Positions 1 to 9,315 of a stretch of DNA of 64,000 bases are shown here, one piece after another. The stretch is from positions 47,892-111,891 of the forward strand of contig JAJZAI010000006.1 of the NCBI GenBank assembly GCA_021799495.1, written 5' to 3'. The number at the start of each line of letters is the position of its first letter. Position 1 is the stretch's first letter. The translations under genes were made by a program, and so were the position numbers. The notes beneath the pieces are model-generated. The model had not been told where the DNA came from. It searched no databases and saw nothing but the letters and a program-made list of their open reading frames with translations. Source of the DNA: Deltaproteobacteria bacterium. Lineage in GTDB: Bacteria; Desulfobacterota; Binatia; Binatales; Binataceae.

Positions 1-298
1 CTCCGCCCGCGTCGGGCGCGGCGGCCTCAGGTTCGGCGGCGTCGCCTGTCTCGGTGTCGACGCTCTGGTCGTCGGGCGGGCTTTGATCCCCGGTGTCGGC
101 GCCGGAGTTTTCCTGCTGCATGTACATCTGATCGTTCTGCGCCAGCAGCGCCGCGCCGTGGCGGCTGAATCCGGAGCGTGCGGCGCTTGCTCCGTTTGGG
201 GCGTGGCCGCCGCTCGTCGCGCGCATATCCATGGGACGCGGGCTGAGCGCGACAACCGTCAGGAGAGAGGCCGCAACCGCGAGACCGAGCGGTTTCAT
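1..298 (-). CDS. N-terminal part of a small exported acidic protein, function unknown (cut by window edge)
   Basis: The reading frame runs off the left edge, so only the first 99 codons are visible. The start ATG is at 298 and is preceded by a GGAGG Shine-Dalgarno about 10 nt upstream, a strong start signal. The product begins MKPLGLAVAASLLTVVALS, a positively charged residue followed by a hydrophobic core, as in a Sec signal peptide. It continues with low-complexity sequence, then Gln-rich (QMYMQQE) and strongly Asp/Glu/Pro/Ala-rich sequence without Cys. This suggests an envelope or periplasmic low-complexity protein. It lies 89 nt downstream of the addA stop on the same strand. No family is recognised. 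Confidence 0.6.
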   Translation of the reverse strand, partial: MKPLGLAVAASLLTVVALSPRPMDMRATSGGHAPNGASAARSGFSRHGAALLAQNDQMYMQQENSGADTGDQSPPDDQSVDTETGDAAEPEAAAPDAGG

Positions 299-340
299 AG
301 AATTTTTACCTCCATGCAACATTGCACTCATAAAACTGAG

Positions 341-356
341 GTAAGCGGCCACTTAC
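341..356. promoter_or_regulatory. 16-bp near-perfect palindrome between addA and the downstream exported-protein gene
   Basis: GTAAGcGGCCaCTTAC is self-complementary apart from one T-G pair. It lies between the addA stop (388) and the next start (298) on the minus strand. As RNA it could fold into a 6-bp stem with a GGCC loop, and there is no clear T-run behind it. An operator or a weak terminator are both possible. Confidence 0.25.
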
Positions 357-387
357 AGTTCAAGACTTTATCCGTGCGCGACATGAG

Positions 388-3300
388 TCAATCCCCGCGC
401 CAGCATCGCGTTACATATCCGCAGCCCAGGCGGCGGCATTCGCGGGCGTCCGCGGGCGTTTTCGGCCATTCGCCCGCCCGCGCGGCGGCGGCCAGTTCCC
501 GGCCGAGCGCCGTCACGCGCCGGCGAATTTCGCCGGGTTCCGGCAAATCCAGCTCCACGCGGCGCACGCCGCCGCGCAGATAGACGACTTCGGCCGTCAC
601 CGCGCAATCGGGATACGCGGCGCTCACCGCCAGCGCGTGGCATTGGCCCGCGAGCGTGTATTCCGCGCCGGCGCGGTCATCGGAAGGTTTGGCATATTTG
701 TAATCGCGCACGATCGCGCGGCGGCCATCGACGATTAACAAGTCGATTCGGCCGCGCAGGTAGATCGCGGGATCGCCCGCGGCGGCGCACATGAAGAACG
801 GCAATTCCCGATCGTGGTGCGCGCGCTCGGGCGGACGGGCCGAGGCGGTCGCGAGATAGCGCCGCAAATCGCGCACGATCTCGTGTTGCGTGTCCGGCGG
901 TATATCGTGCGCGGCCGCGACCTCGGCGGCCTTGCGTTCGAGCGCGTCCGCGGCGGCGCCGAAATCGAGCGTTTCGAGAATCTTGTGAACCGCGATTCCG
1001 AGCGTGGCGGCGTCCGGCGCGCCGCCGGTCGCGCCGCGCGCCGCGATGGGCGCTTCGGGCAGCTTCAGCTTGCGGCGGAAATAATATTGCCGCGGGCAGC
1101 GCGCGAAATCCTCGAGCGAACTGGGATCGACGATCAAATCGCCGCCGCCCGGCGCGGCGAAATCGCGTCTCGCCCGGCTCGTCCGCATGAGTTCGGCGCG
1201 CGCGGCGTCCGGCGCCGGCGCGGACTCGTCCCGGATCGCCGCAACCGCCGCGTCCGGTCGCCGGAGCACGATCGCGAAGCCGTCGGCTGAAAATTCGCGC
1301 GACGGTTCGCCGGAATCGGCGAATGCGGCCACGTCGATCTTCCGTTCCGCGAGAAACGCGCGAACGGTTCTGGCCCATGCGGGTTTGGGCGTTCGCGAAT
1401 TGAGTGCGCCCTCGCTGAGAATCAGGCGGTCGCGCGCGCGCGTCATCGCGACGTAAAGCAGCCGCGCGCGTTCGGCGTCAGCGCGATCGGCCAGCATTTT
1501 CCAGTGCGCGTCGAGTTCGCGATGCGGCAGCGGGAAATGGCCGGCTCCAACAGTCGCCGGAAGCATCAGGCCATGTTCGGGCGAAATCGCGCACACCTCG
1601 CGATCGTTCGGGGGCCGGCGCGCCAGATCCGCGACGATCGCGATCGGGAACTCGAGTCCCTTCGCCTGATGGACCGTCATCAGGCGCACTACGTTCTGAT
1701 CCGCGCCAAGAATTTGAGCCTGCGACTCGCGCTCTTGGTCCTGTGCAAGCCGCCGCAGCGTCGCGACGAAATCGCGCAGCGAAAAAATTTCGCTCGACTC
1801 GAAGCGCCGCGCCAGTTCGACAAGCTTGCGCACGTTGGCGACGCGCTGGCGGCCGCGTTCGAGTCCGAGCAGCACGGCCTCGAAATCGGTGAGCGCGAGC
1901 GCGCGTTCCAGCAGTGTGGTCAGCGGCGCGCGGCCGCGCAGTTCGCGCAGTCGCTTCAGAATGTTCCACGCGGCCGAGGCGCCGGCCGCGTCTTCGGCGG
2001 GGTTTTCGGGCGCGGGCGGTTCCGGCGCCGAAAAAACCGCGGCCAGCGAGACTGTCGCTCCGCCGGAGCCGTTTACAAGGTCGAACAGACAGCGGTCCGA
2101 CAGCCCGAACAGCGGTGAACGAAGCGCGGCGGCGAGCGCGAGGGAATTGTCTGGATCGTCGATCGCGGCCAGCAGTTCGGTCAGATCGCCGACCTCCGTA
2201 CAGGCGAAAAACCCCCGTCCTTGAACCGTGTAGCTTGGAATTCCGGCCTGCGCGAGCGCGTTCTCGTAGAGCGCGACGTCGCCGAACGCGCGCAGCAGAA
2301 TCGCGATATCGCCGTATCGCGCCGGCCGCGGCGCGCCGGTTTTTTCGTCGAATACGGCTTCTTCCGCGGCGATCATTCCGCGGATCCGCGCCGCGATCGC
2401 CGCGGCCTCATGAGCCCGGTCATCAGCCCCGACGATTATCTCGATCGGCGGATTGAATCCGTCTGTGCGGAGCGCGCGCAAATGATGATCGGGAGTCCAT
2501 TCCACCCACCATGGCCGGCTGGCGCCGCCCGGCGCGTCTTCGCCGGCGGGCGGTTTCATCACATAGGCGCCGATTCCGTTCACGAAGCCGATAATTGCGG
2601 GCGTCGAGCGGCGATTTCCGCGCAACGGCAGGGCTTGCGAGGCGGCGTCGCGCGGGCGATTGATGACGGTCACGTCGGCGCCGCGAAAACCGTAGATCGA
2701 CTGCTTCTCGTCCCCGACGATAAACAGTTCCGGCACGGCGCCGCCGCTTGCGGGCGCGGCCAGCGTTGCGACGATATCGTCCTGGAGCGGATCGACATCC
2801 TGATATTCGTCAACCAACAGCGCGTCGAGCTCGGCGCGGTAGCGATTGGCGATATCGGCGCGCTCGCGCAATAGTTGGCGCGTGAGAATCAGGAGGTCGT
2901 CGAAGGTGACGACGCGTTCACGGTGGCGCGCGTCGATCAACGCCTGCGCCACGGCCGCGGCGGTCCGGGCGGCCTCGCGGATCAAGGGAATCGCGCGCAT
3001 CGCGCCCCATTCCGCAGCCAGTTCCCCGCTGAGTTCGCCGGATTTGGGCAGAATCGACTTAATTGCCTTGACGGTTTCTTTGATCGTTTTGTTCTGAGCC
3101 TTTGGCAGCCCGTCGGAAAACGCCGCCAGGGAGTCCCACTCGGCTTCTTCTTCGCAGCGTACGATCCGTTGGAGCGCCGTTTTCGCGCCGGCCCAGCGAT
3201 CGTTCGATTCGGCGATTCTGTCTCCTGCGGCGCCGGGGACCGTTGCAGCCAGCAGAGTTTCGATCAGGCGAATCGCGCTGGCGCCGATATTTTCGAGCTC

Positions 3301-3951
3301 GCGCCGGAAGTTTTTTTCTCCGCTGCCGAACGCAAGCGCGCGCTCCAGGAGCCATTCCGGCGATTTGCCGAGACGGGCGATTTGCGTAGCGGTCGAGATG
3401 ACGAGATCGACCGCTCCCGTCGACCGCTCGGACCCCTCGAGCCGATACGTTCCGACCAGGTAGCAGGCGCCGGGGTCGCCCGCGCGCACCAGTTCGATCA
3501 ATTTTTGCCGCGCCTCGCGACTCAGAAAGGCGTCGCTTTGGAATTCGTCGAGTTCCATGAAACCGGGATCGAGGCCGGCGGCGAGCGGGTTCTCGCGCAG
3601 GATCCGCGCGCAGAACGCATGGATGGTCGAGATGCGGGCGAGCGGAAGCATCCGGCGCGCGCGCCGCAATCCGGCGCGTTGTTCCGGGTCGGCCGCGCTC
3701 GCGATTCGCTCGTCGAGCACCGCGCCGATTCTTTCGCGCAGTTCGACGGCGGCGAGGTTGCCGAACACGATCGCCGCCATCCGTTCCGGCGGAACCGGAG
3801 CGCGTCCGGCGATATCGCCCGCGGCGAGCGCGACGAAGCGGCGCGCGAGCGTCTCGGTTTTTCCCGAGCCCGCGCCGGCGCGAATCAGCAGGTTGCCGGG
3901 CGTGACGATCGCGGCGCGTTGCTCTTCGGTCGGCTCGAATTTCGAGGCCAT
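388..3951 (-). CDS. addA: AddA-type UvrD helicase with C-terminal RecB-family nuclease domain
   Basis: This is the helicase-nuclease subunit of an AddAB double-strand-break resection complex, which feeds RecA-dependent repair. The 1187-aa product begins MASKFEPTEEQ. Walker A AGAGSGKT is at residues 25-32, the Walker B/DEXX element is VDEYQD, and late helicase motifs VHQAKGLEFP and YVAMTRARD are present. The C-terminal PD-(D/E)XK nuclease is recognisable by GIAVHKIL, GRIDLL and DYKYAK. Four Cys (CPRQYYF near the nuclease start, then C-x4-C-x5-C at the end) look like an Fe-S staple. The ATG at 3951 comes 1 nt after the addB stop, so the two genes are translationally coupled. An in-frame start 57 nt further upstream would lie inside addB and was not chosen. 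Confidence 0.9.
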   Translation of the reverse strand: MASKFEPTEEQRAAIVTPGNLLIRAGAGSGKTETLARRFVALAAGDIAGRAPVPPERMAAIVFGNLAAVELRERIGAVLDERIASAADPEQRAGLRRARRMLPLARISTIHAFCARILRENPLAAGLDPGFMELDEFQSDAFLSREARQKLIELVRAGDPGACYLVGTYRLEGSERSTGAVDLVISTATQIARLGKSPEWLLERALAFGSGEKNFRRELENIGASAIRLIETLLAATVPGAAGDRIAESNDRWAGAKTALQRIVRCEEEAEWDSLAAFSDGLPKAQNKTIKETVKAIKSILPKSGELSGELAAEWGAMRAIPLIREAARTAAAVAQALIDARHRERVVTFDDLLILTRQLLRERADIANRYRAELDALLVDEYQDVDPLQDDIVATLAAPASGGAVPELFIVGDEKQSIYGFRGADVTVINRPRDAASQALPLRGNRRSTPAIIGFVNGIGAYVMKPPAGEDAPGGASRPWWVEWTPDHHLRALRTDGFNPPIEIIVGADDRAHEAAAIAARIRGMIAAEEAVFDEKTGAPRPARYGDIAILLRAFGDVALYENALAQAGIPSYTVQGRGFFACTEVGDLTELLAAIDDPDNSLALAAALRSPLFGLSDRCLFDLVNGSGGATVSLAAVFSAPEPPAPENPAEDAAGASAAWNILKRLRELRGRAPLTTLLERALALTDFEAVLLGLERGRQRVANVRKLVELARRFESSEIFSLRDFVATLRRLAQDQERESQAQILGADQNVVRLMTVHQAKGLEFPIAIVADLARRPPNDREVCAISPEHGLMLPATVGAGHFPLPHRELDAHWKMLADRADAERARLLYVAMTRARDRLILSEGALNSRTPKPAWARTVRAFLAERKIDVAAFADSGEPSREFSADGFAIVLRRPDAAVAAIRDESAPAPDAARAELMRTSRARRDFAAPGGGDLIVDPSSLEDFARCPRQYYFRRKLKLPEAPIAARGATGGAPDAATLGIAVHKILETLDFGAAADALERKAAEVAAAHDIPPDTQHEIVRDLRRYLATASARPPERAHHDRELPFFMCAAAGDPAIYLRGRIDLLIVDGRRAIVRDYKYAKPSDDRAGAEYTLAGQCHALAVSAAYPDCAVTAEVVYLRGGVRRVELDLPEPGEIRRRVTALGRELAAAARAGEWPKTPADARECRRLGCGYVTRCWRGD

Positions 3952-3952
3952 C

Positions 3953-6900
3953 TTAATTTTCGCCCTTTCGATAGCGGCAGACCGGGCGATAAGGGCACCA
4001 CTCGTCACAGGCTAGCGGATCGACGTCGAAACGCCCCGACGCCATCGCGCCGACGACATCGATAATCCGGTCGGCGACCGGGATGAGGACGATCGCGGGT
4101 GCGCCAGGCGCCGGTTCCGCCCGCTCCGCGAACTGCTTGCGCTTCTCAGGCTCGATCGCGAAGCGCGCGCCGTCAAACTCCGCAACCGCCTCTTTTTCAT
4201 GGTCGCGTGCGGCCAGCGCCAGATAGCCGCCTTCAAATTTTGCCTTCGGCGCGATCTCGCCCGCAAAATCATTGCGCGCCGCCATCAGGTAAAGCGGAAT
4301 CTGGAAACTCGCAAGGCCGAAATTTTCGGGCTTCAGCGCAGATTTGTAGTTGCGGAGGCCGCGGGAGGTTTTGTAATCGATGACGCGCAGGCGCTCGATG
4401 CGCCTGTCGCCGTTGCGATACAGGTCGAGCCGATCGATGCGACCGGACAGCGCCACGTCGATTCTTTGATCGGGCGGCAGCCGTCGGCGATCTTCGATTT
4501 TCAGCGTGAAGGTACGCTCCGCGTGCGATTCCGACGGTTTATCCGCTCCGTTGGCCAGGCGGCGGTTCTCGTAGCGCACGAATTCGTCCACGATACGTTC
4601 GACGTTTTCCCATGCGATCGCGAAAAACGCCGGGTCGCGCGCTTGCGCCTCGTGCGCGGCGCGCAGCTTGTTCAGGATGTCGCGCGCCTTTACGCGCGCG
4701 GCGGCGAGCCGGGCGAAATCGACATTTTGTTCGATTAGTTCGCGCAGAACGTCGTGCGCGAGCGATCCGCGCTCCATGCCGCTCTGTTCGACGTCGATCT
4801 CTTCGGCTTCCTCCAGCCGCAGAATTTCCGCCGCGAAATAGCGAAAGCCGCACGCGGACGCCGCGTCGAGCCGTCCGGCGGTCCATTGCCGGGGCGTCTT
4901 GCCGGATGCGCCGAGCAGCATTTCCCGCAGGCGCGGATCGGGGCCGATGCGGCCGTCGTACGGACCGGCGCGGCCGGCCTTTTCCGGAGACGAAGCGAGC
5001 GATTTGAGTTCCTCGCGCGTCGGCATCGCCAGATAATCCAGCCGTGCCCGTTCGATTTTGATGCGGCGGGAAATTGACGCGGCGCGTTCCGGCGCGGCGA
5101 TCTCGGCCGGACACTCGCCGTCGAACATCGACAGCTCGGCGGCGCAATTGATGATTTCGTCGTCGGCGCGGCATTGCGACGGCGGCGGAATGAAATTTTC
5201 CGGTATGACTTCACTGACCGATCCGGCGCCGAGCAGCCGCACAACTTCGTCGATAAAGGGCGAGCGCGCCAGCGGCCGGCCACTATCGTCCGCCGCCGCG
5301 AAGGTTAGCGTCACGCGCCGCGACGGCATCGAGAGCGCGAGAAAAAACAGAAACGGATCTTCGGCGTTGCGATGGCGCCGCGTGCGCAGAATCGGGCCGG
5401 GCGCCGCTGCGGCCCGCGCCGCATAGCGCCGCCGCAGCGCGTCCGCGAGCCGCGGATTCAGTGCGATTCGCGCGGCGTCGGGGATAAGCGGGTCCTCGCC
5501 GCGATACGCGGGAAAGACGCCGTCGTTCAGGCCCATCACGAACACAAAATCGAAATCGAGTCCGCGCGCTTCCATCACAGGCAGAGCCAGAACGCTCGGG
5601 AGGCTGTCGTCGCCGGGGCTGTCGAAAGTCGTTTCGGCGAAAATATCGGCGACCTCGGCGGCGAATTCTTCGGCCTTCAGCGTGCGATCGGGAGCAAGCC
5701 GGGCGTCCGCGCCGGCCAGCGCGTCGAGCGCCGCGTCGATTGGCCCCGCGGCGGCCGCGTTGCAGGCCGAGTCCGGGTCGAGCGGATTCGCGGCTGGGTC
5801 GAAATGAAGTTCGGCAAGCGCATGGCGCAGCCGCTTAACGTGGTCCGCGGCCGAAGCGGTTTCGTCCATCGGTTCAAGGAAATCGAGCAGCCGCGCAAAT
5901 TCGCCGCGCGCGCGGTCGAATCGATCGGCGGCCGCGGCGGCGCGCCGGCTGGTTTCCTGGTCTGGCGCGGCGTTCGCCGCGTCGCGGAAAAAATCACGCC
6001 GCCGCGCGAGCCGTTCGGTCAATGGAGCGGTCGTCCGGTCGATATATCCGGCTTCGGCGAGCATCGGAAAATACGCGCGCGCCGGCGAGCGAAACAGCGC
6101 CGAGCCGAGCACGCGGCCAAGCGCTTCGCGGCCAAAATCTTCGGTGGGAACGCGCAGCAAATCCAGGATTGCGCGCGCGGCCGGCGCGGCGTGCAAAGGA
6201 CGTTCGTGTCCCAGGCGCAGAGGAATCCGGTAACGGCGAAAGGCGGTTTCCAGATAGTCCGCGTACGGCCCGAGGTCGCGCGCGACGATCGCGATCCGGC
6301 CGGGCGCGATCGCTTCGCCGCCGGGCTGTTCAAGCAGTTCGCGGACCGCGCGCGCCACTTCCTCAGCTTCGCGCATAGGAGACGGCGCTTTGACGATTTG
6401 GACCGTATGGTCGGCGGGCGGCGGCTCTGGAGCTTCGGCGGCGAAGATATTCCGCAGCAGGAAGCTCAATTGTCCGATCCGCCCCGCGCGATTCACGAAC
6501 CCGGGCAGCGTCTGATCGGCGATCGATTCTTCGCCGACGAAGCGGTTCCAGGTCAACTCGGCGAAACGGGTCGCGTTGGTGACCTGATTGGGCTGGGCCT
6601 GAATCGTCACCTCCGCCGCGCCGGCGATGCGGATTAGCGAGGCGGCAATCATGAATTGAAGCAGGCTGAGATCGTATATTTCCGCGATTACGACGCGGTC
6701 GACGCCGTTGAGCAAGCGCGGCCGGCGCCCCTCGTCCTCGCAGCGATGGAGCATCGCGAGCACCGCCGCCTCGCGATCGTAATGATCGCGGAGACCGGCT
6801 TGCGCCAGCAGCGCGTCGTACGCCGCTCCGGCTTTGGCGAGATCGCCGGGCGAAATCGCGGTGGCCAGCGCAAGGCCATTCGCGGCTCGCCGCAGATCGG

Positions 6901-7204
6901 CGGGGGTCAGCGCTCCGGTTTTGATGGAACGGATCACGCCGAGCAGGCTTTCGATCAATCCCGGCCCGGGCGATTCGAGGATGCCCGGCAGGCTTGCCCG
7001 TTCGAGCGCACGCCGGAGCGCGATGCGTTCGCCGATGTGGTCGATCGGCTCGCGCGTATCGTTCGACTCGCCCGCCAAGGCCGCAATCAGTTGCGGAAAG
7101 GTCAAAATCAAATGGCCCATGACGCATCCGTCGCTTCCGGCGGCGCGCTTGAGATGGTCGGCGGCTTTGCGGGCGGTGGGAGCGATCATGAGCGTTTTGG
7201 TCAT
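3953..7204 (-). CDS. addB: AddB-type subunit: inactivated helicase fold with PD-(D/E)XK nuclease and Cys4 site
   Basis: Second subunit of the AddAB resection complex, 1083 aa, directly upstream of addA. The start MTKTLMIAPTARK at 7204 has AGGA about 8 nt upstream. Frame extension to 7600 gives Arg/Pro-rich, non-protein-like sequence and was rejected. The N-terminal loop APTARKA replaces a Walker A, so ATP hydrolysis by this subunit is doubtful. The C-terminus carries the nuclease signature GSLAHDVL, SGRIDRLD and IDYKTSRG. One early Cys (CGFRYFAAEI) plus C-x3-C-x5-C (CDEWCPYRPVC) match the Fe-S staple known in AddB. Sequence outside the nuclease domain is divergent, as is normal for this family. 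Confidence 0.88.
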   Translation of the reverse strand: MTKTLMIAPTARKAADHLKRAAGSDGCVMGHLILTFPQLIAALAGESNDTREPIDHIGERIALRRALERASLPGILESPGPGLIESLLGVIRSIKTGALTPADLRRAANGLALATAISPGDLAKAGAAYDALLAQAGLRDHYDREAAVLAMLHRCEDEGRRPRLLNGVDRVVIAEIYDLSLLQFMIAASLIRIAGAAEVTIQAQPNQVTNATRFAELTWNRFVGEESIADQTLPGFVNRAGRIGQLSFLLRNIFAAEAPEPPPADHTVQIVKAPSPMREAEEVARAVRELLEQPGGEAIAPGRIAIVARDLGPYADYLETAFRRYRIPLRLGHERPLHAAPAARAILDLLRVPTEDFGREALGRVLGSALFRSPARAYFPMLAEAGYIDRTTAPLTERLARRRDFFRDAANAAPDQETSRRAAAAADRFDRARGEFARLLDFLEPMDETASAADHVKRLRHALAELHFDPAANPLDPDSACNAAAAGPIDAALDALAGADARLAPDRTLKAEEFAAEVADIFAETTFDSPGDDSLPSVLALPVMEARGLDFDFVFVMGLNDGVFPAYRGEDPLIPDAARIALNPRLADALRRRYAARAAAAPGPILRTRRHRNAEDPFLFFLALSMPSRRVTLTFAAADDSGRPLARSPFIDEVVRLLGAGSVSEVIPENFIPPPSQCRADDEIINCAAELSMFDGECPAEIAAPERAASISRRIKIERARLDYLAMPTREELKSLASSPEKAGRAGPYDGRIGPDPRLREMLLGASGKTPRQWTAGRLDAASACGFRYFAAEILRLEEAEEIDVEQSGMERGSLAHDVLRELIEQNVDFARLAAARVKARDILNKLRAAHEAQARDPAFFAIAWENVERIVDEFVRYENRRLANGADKPSESHAERTFTLKIEDRRRLPPDQRIDVALSGRIDRLDLYRNGDRRIERLRVIDYKTSRGLRNYKSALKPENFGLASFQIPLYLMAARNDFAGEIAPKAKFEGGYLALAARDHEKEAVAEFDGARFAIEPEKRKQFAERAEPAPGAPAIVLIPVADRIIDVVGAMASGRFDVDPLACDEWCPYRPVCRYRKGEN

Positions 7205-7263
7205 AGCGAATCCTGCGCGCGATTGGGTCGCCGATGCGGCATCGCGCCGCGTCGCGTCGTGCA

Positions 7264-7321
7264 CTGCGATGTAGCATAACTGCAATTCGGACAACCGTTG
7301 TCGCCAAACGCTACATCGCAG
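7264..7321. promoter_or_regulatory. Perfect 12-bp inverted repeat (34-nt spacer) between addB and the receiver-domain gene
   Basis: CTGCGATGTAGC at 7264-7275 is matched exactly in reverse complement by GCTACATCGCAG at 7310-7321. Between them lies a 13-bp palindrome, GACAACcGTTGTC (7290-7302). The region lies between divergently oriented genes and is less GC-rich than its surroundings. Paired operator sites for the two divergent promoters are a reasonable reading. The regulator is unknown. Confidence 0.4.
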
Positions 7322-7488
7322 CCAACTCGATAGAATGCGGAAAAATTCCACATTAACTAAAAAAATTCGTTCGCGCTGTTTCAAGGCGCGCCTTGGGCGA
7401 TGGTCTCGTAATTGCAATCCGTTTGATGCCGAGATTCGCGGACGGCGGCGGGGGCGTTCCGGGTAAGTCAGGAGGCGGCGGAACAGCG

Positions 7489-7968
7489 ATGGTGGTGCGG
7501 ATTTTGATGGTAGATGAATCGGCGGAGGTCCGGAATGTCCTGCGCCGTCACTTCGAATGCATCGGATGCGAGGTGGTCGCGGAGGCCGAGAACGCCGCAC
7601 AGGCGCTCGGCCTTTTTCATACGGTGGCGCCTTCGCTGGTGATCCTCGATATCGCCGTGTCGCGCGACGGCGGAACGGGCGCGCTGGCGCTGTTCCGGAC
7701 GATGCGCGCGGCGCATCCGATGACGCCGATATTGATCGTCAGCGAGCCGGCCTTTCCCGAGATTCGCCGTGCTTTTCTGAGCGAAGGCGCGCTGGATTGC
7801 ATCCTCAAGCCGCTCGATGACGGCAGCTTCGAGCGGCTATTGGCGCGGCTTTGCGCGAGTTTCCCGCATCTGCGCCAGATGGCGTCCGAAGCTGTCAGAA
7901 AGGCGCCGCTCGCGGCTCCTGGCGACGCCCGGCCAGTGCGGGCGCGGCGCCGGTCACGCGCGGCCTGA
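7489..7968 (+). CDS. Single-domain response regulator (receiver domain), CheY-like
   Basis: A 159-aa protein made almost entirely of a phospho-acceptor receiver domain. MVVRILMVDESAEVR supplies beta-1 and the acidic pocket, VILDIAVSRDGG contains the phosphorylatable Asp, IVSEPA the conserved Ser/Thr position, and LKPLDD the conserved Lys. The last ~25 residues are Arg/Ala-rich and no output domain is visible, so it probably acts by protein-protein interaction. The start ATG at 7489 lies 13 nt after AGGAGG, a slightly long spacing. Extension to 7393 would add Gly-rich non-conserved sequence. No histidine kinase is adjacent, so the partner is unknown. Confidence 0.8.
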   Translation: MVVRILMVDESAEVRNVLRRHFECIGCEVVAEAENAAQALGLFHTVAPSLVILDIAVSRDGGTGALALFRTMRAAHPMTPILIVSEPAFPEIRRAFLSEGALDCILKPLDDGSFERLLARLCASFPHLRQMASEAVRKAPLAAPGDARPVRARRRSRAA

Positions 7969-8031
7969 CGCCGTTGCCGGGACGCCGGTCGATGGCCCCG
8001 CTGCGCGAGCGGCGTCGCCTCTTTGAGACGG

Positions 8032-8832
8032 TCAGGGTAGGTCGGCCGGTTGCGCGGCCGCGATGGCGGCTTCGTCCGTGATAAGCAGCCGATCGAGCCG
8101 CACCGGTTCGCCCGGAACGCAGGTGACCCATGCGACCCATCCAGCCTCGGAACTGGCGTACAGCGGCGCCGGAGTGCCGCAGTAGGCCGCGCGCGTAGCG
8201 CCGCGCGATACGTCGCCAAAGACGTGCACGTGGCCGAGGGCGATATAGTCCCACGCGCTGGTCTCGATCTCGTCCGGCGTAATCGGCGAAGAGCGGCCGT
8301 TGCCGCCGTCTTCGGTGAACAGTCCGTGCGCCAGCGCGATATTCCAGCGTTCAGGATGCGCCGCGGGGATGCCGCCGAGCGGGCGGTAGTCGGGCGAATG
8401 CTCCACCAGCGCCTTGCCCCAGAGGCGCGCGCCGAGTTCCGGAAAATCGATTACGCGGCCTTCCGGTTCGAGGATCAAATGCAGATTCGCCGGCAGTATC
8501 GCGGGGTCGAGCGCGGCGTAAATTGACCGCTCGTCGTGCGCGTCGTGATTGCCGGGAATCATCACCACCGGCATCCGCGCCTGCCCGATCTGGCCGAGCG
8601 CGAATTCCATCGCTTCAGCCTGCACGCGGCTCGAATCGAACAGGTCGCCGACGATCAGCAGCAAATCGCTCTCCCGGCGGTTGGCGAGATCGATCACGCC
8701 CGCGAACGCGCGCCTGACGCGATTGCGAAACTCGTCGCCGCGCGCGCCGACGCCGAAGGTGTCGGTCTCCAGGTGAACGTCGGAGGTATGCAGCAAGCGC
8801 AGTGGTCGGGGCGGTTTGCGAGGCACAGTCAT
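8032..8832 (-). CDS. SbcD/Mre11-like metallophosphoesterase (DNA repair exonuclease family)
   Basis: A 266-aa calcineurin-like phosphoesterase. The metal-binding motifs occur in order: HTSDVHLE, VGDLFDS, PGNHDAHD, AHGLFTE and ALGHVHVF. The family includes SbcD/Mre11/YhaO nucleases that work with an SMC-type ATPase, but no sbcC-like gene is adjacent and the protein lacks a long capping domain. It could therefore be a stand-alone nuclease or a general phosphodiesterase. The ATG at 8832 follows a CGGAG sequence closely. Confidence 0.8.
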   Translation of the reverse strand: MTVPRKPPRPLRLLHTSDVHLETDTFGVGARGDEFRNRVRRAFAGVIDLANRRESDLLLIVGDLFDSSRVQAEAMEFALGQIGQARMPVVMIPGNHDAHDERSIYAALDPAILPANLHLILEPEGRVIDFPELGARLWGKALVEHSPDYRPLGGIPAAHPERWNIALAHGLFTEDGGNGRSSPITPDEIETSAWDYIALGHVHVFGDVSRGATRAAYCGTPAPLYASSEAGWVAWVTCVPGEPVRLDRLLITDEAAIAAAQPADLP

Positions 8833-8988
8833 CTCCGTCGCGGTAGATGCCGAAATTGCGAATCCTCCGCGCGGAGTGCGGCGGACCGGCTATTGAAAAC
8901 CATAGTAAAAGGGTTGGGCGGCGCGTTCAATGGCGCGTTCGATGCGTTCGGCGCCCGAAAGCGAGATTCCGCGGGCCGGCCTTGACGC

Positions 8989-9243
8989 TTATGGCCGCCG
9001 CGCCTTTGCGGCCGGACCGCCGTGGTCGAACGCGATGGCGGCTTGACGCGGGTATTCGCTTTTCCGGCCTAATTCGTCGAGCGATTCCGCCGGGCGTTGA
9101 AAAATATCGATTTCAAAAGGAAAAACGCTGAAAACCGAGATTGGGCGTGATACTAAAGATCGCATGCGCCCCGTCAGCGCATCGTACATGCCTTGCAAAA
9201 TTGATTTGCGCGGCGCTCCGCCGTCCGCGCATGAACCCGCCAT
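8989..9243 (-). CDS. Possible small protein of unknown function (84 aa)
   Basis: The otherwise gene-free stretch 8833-9315 holds this open frame antisense to the aroF leader. The ATG at 9243 is preceded by GAAAGG with good spacing. The product starts [20 protein letters not shown], and a second possible start is at 9189. The middle part is less GC-biased at third positions than neighbouring genes. It is not recognised as a family. It could be spurious, since GC-rich DNA leaves many frames open, but the surrounding 480 bp have no better explanation. Confidence 0.25.
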   Translation of the reverse strand: MAGSCADGGAPRKSILQGMYDALTGRMRSLVSRPISVFSVFPFEIDIFQRPAESLDELGRKSEYPRQAAIAFDHGGPAAKARRP

Positions 9244-9315
9244 CGGCCGCCTTTCACGTCCGCCGGCGAAAGAATCGAACGCCGCCGGGATGTGCCAAAG
9301 AGGGGGCTTCGCGCG

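Noticed and set aside
2875..4065. A 396-codon plus-strand open frame across addA
   Set aside because: Antisense to the AddA helicase domain with no Shine-Dalgarno; composition typical of a shadow.
7205..7600. N-terminal extension of AddB by about 130 residues
   Set aside because: The extension is Arg/Pro-rich and covers the intergenic inverted repeat; the start at 7204 has a Shine-Dalgarno and conserved sequence begins there.
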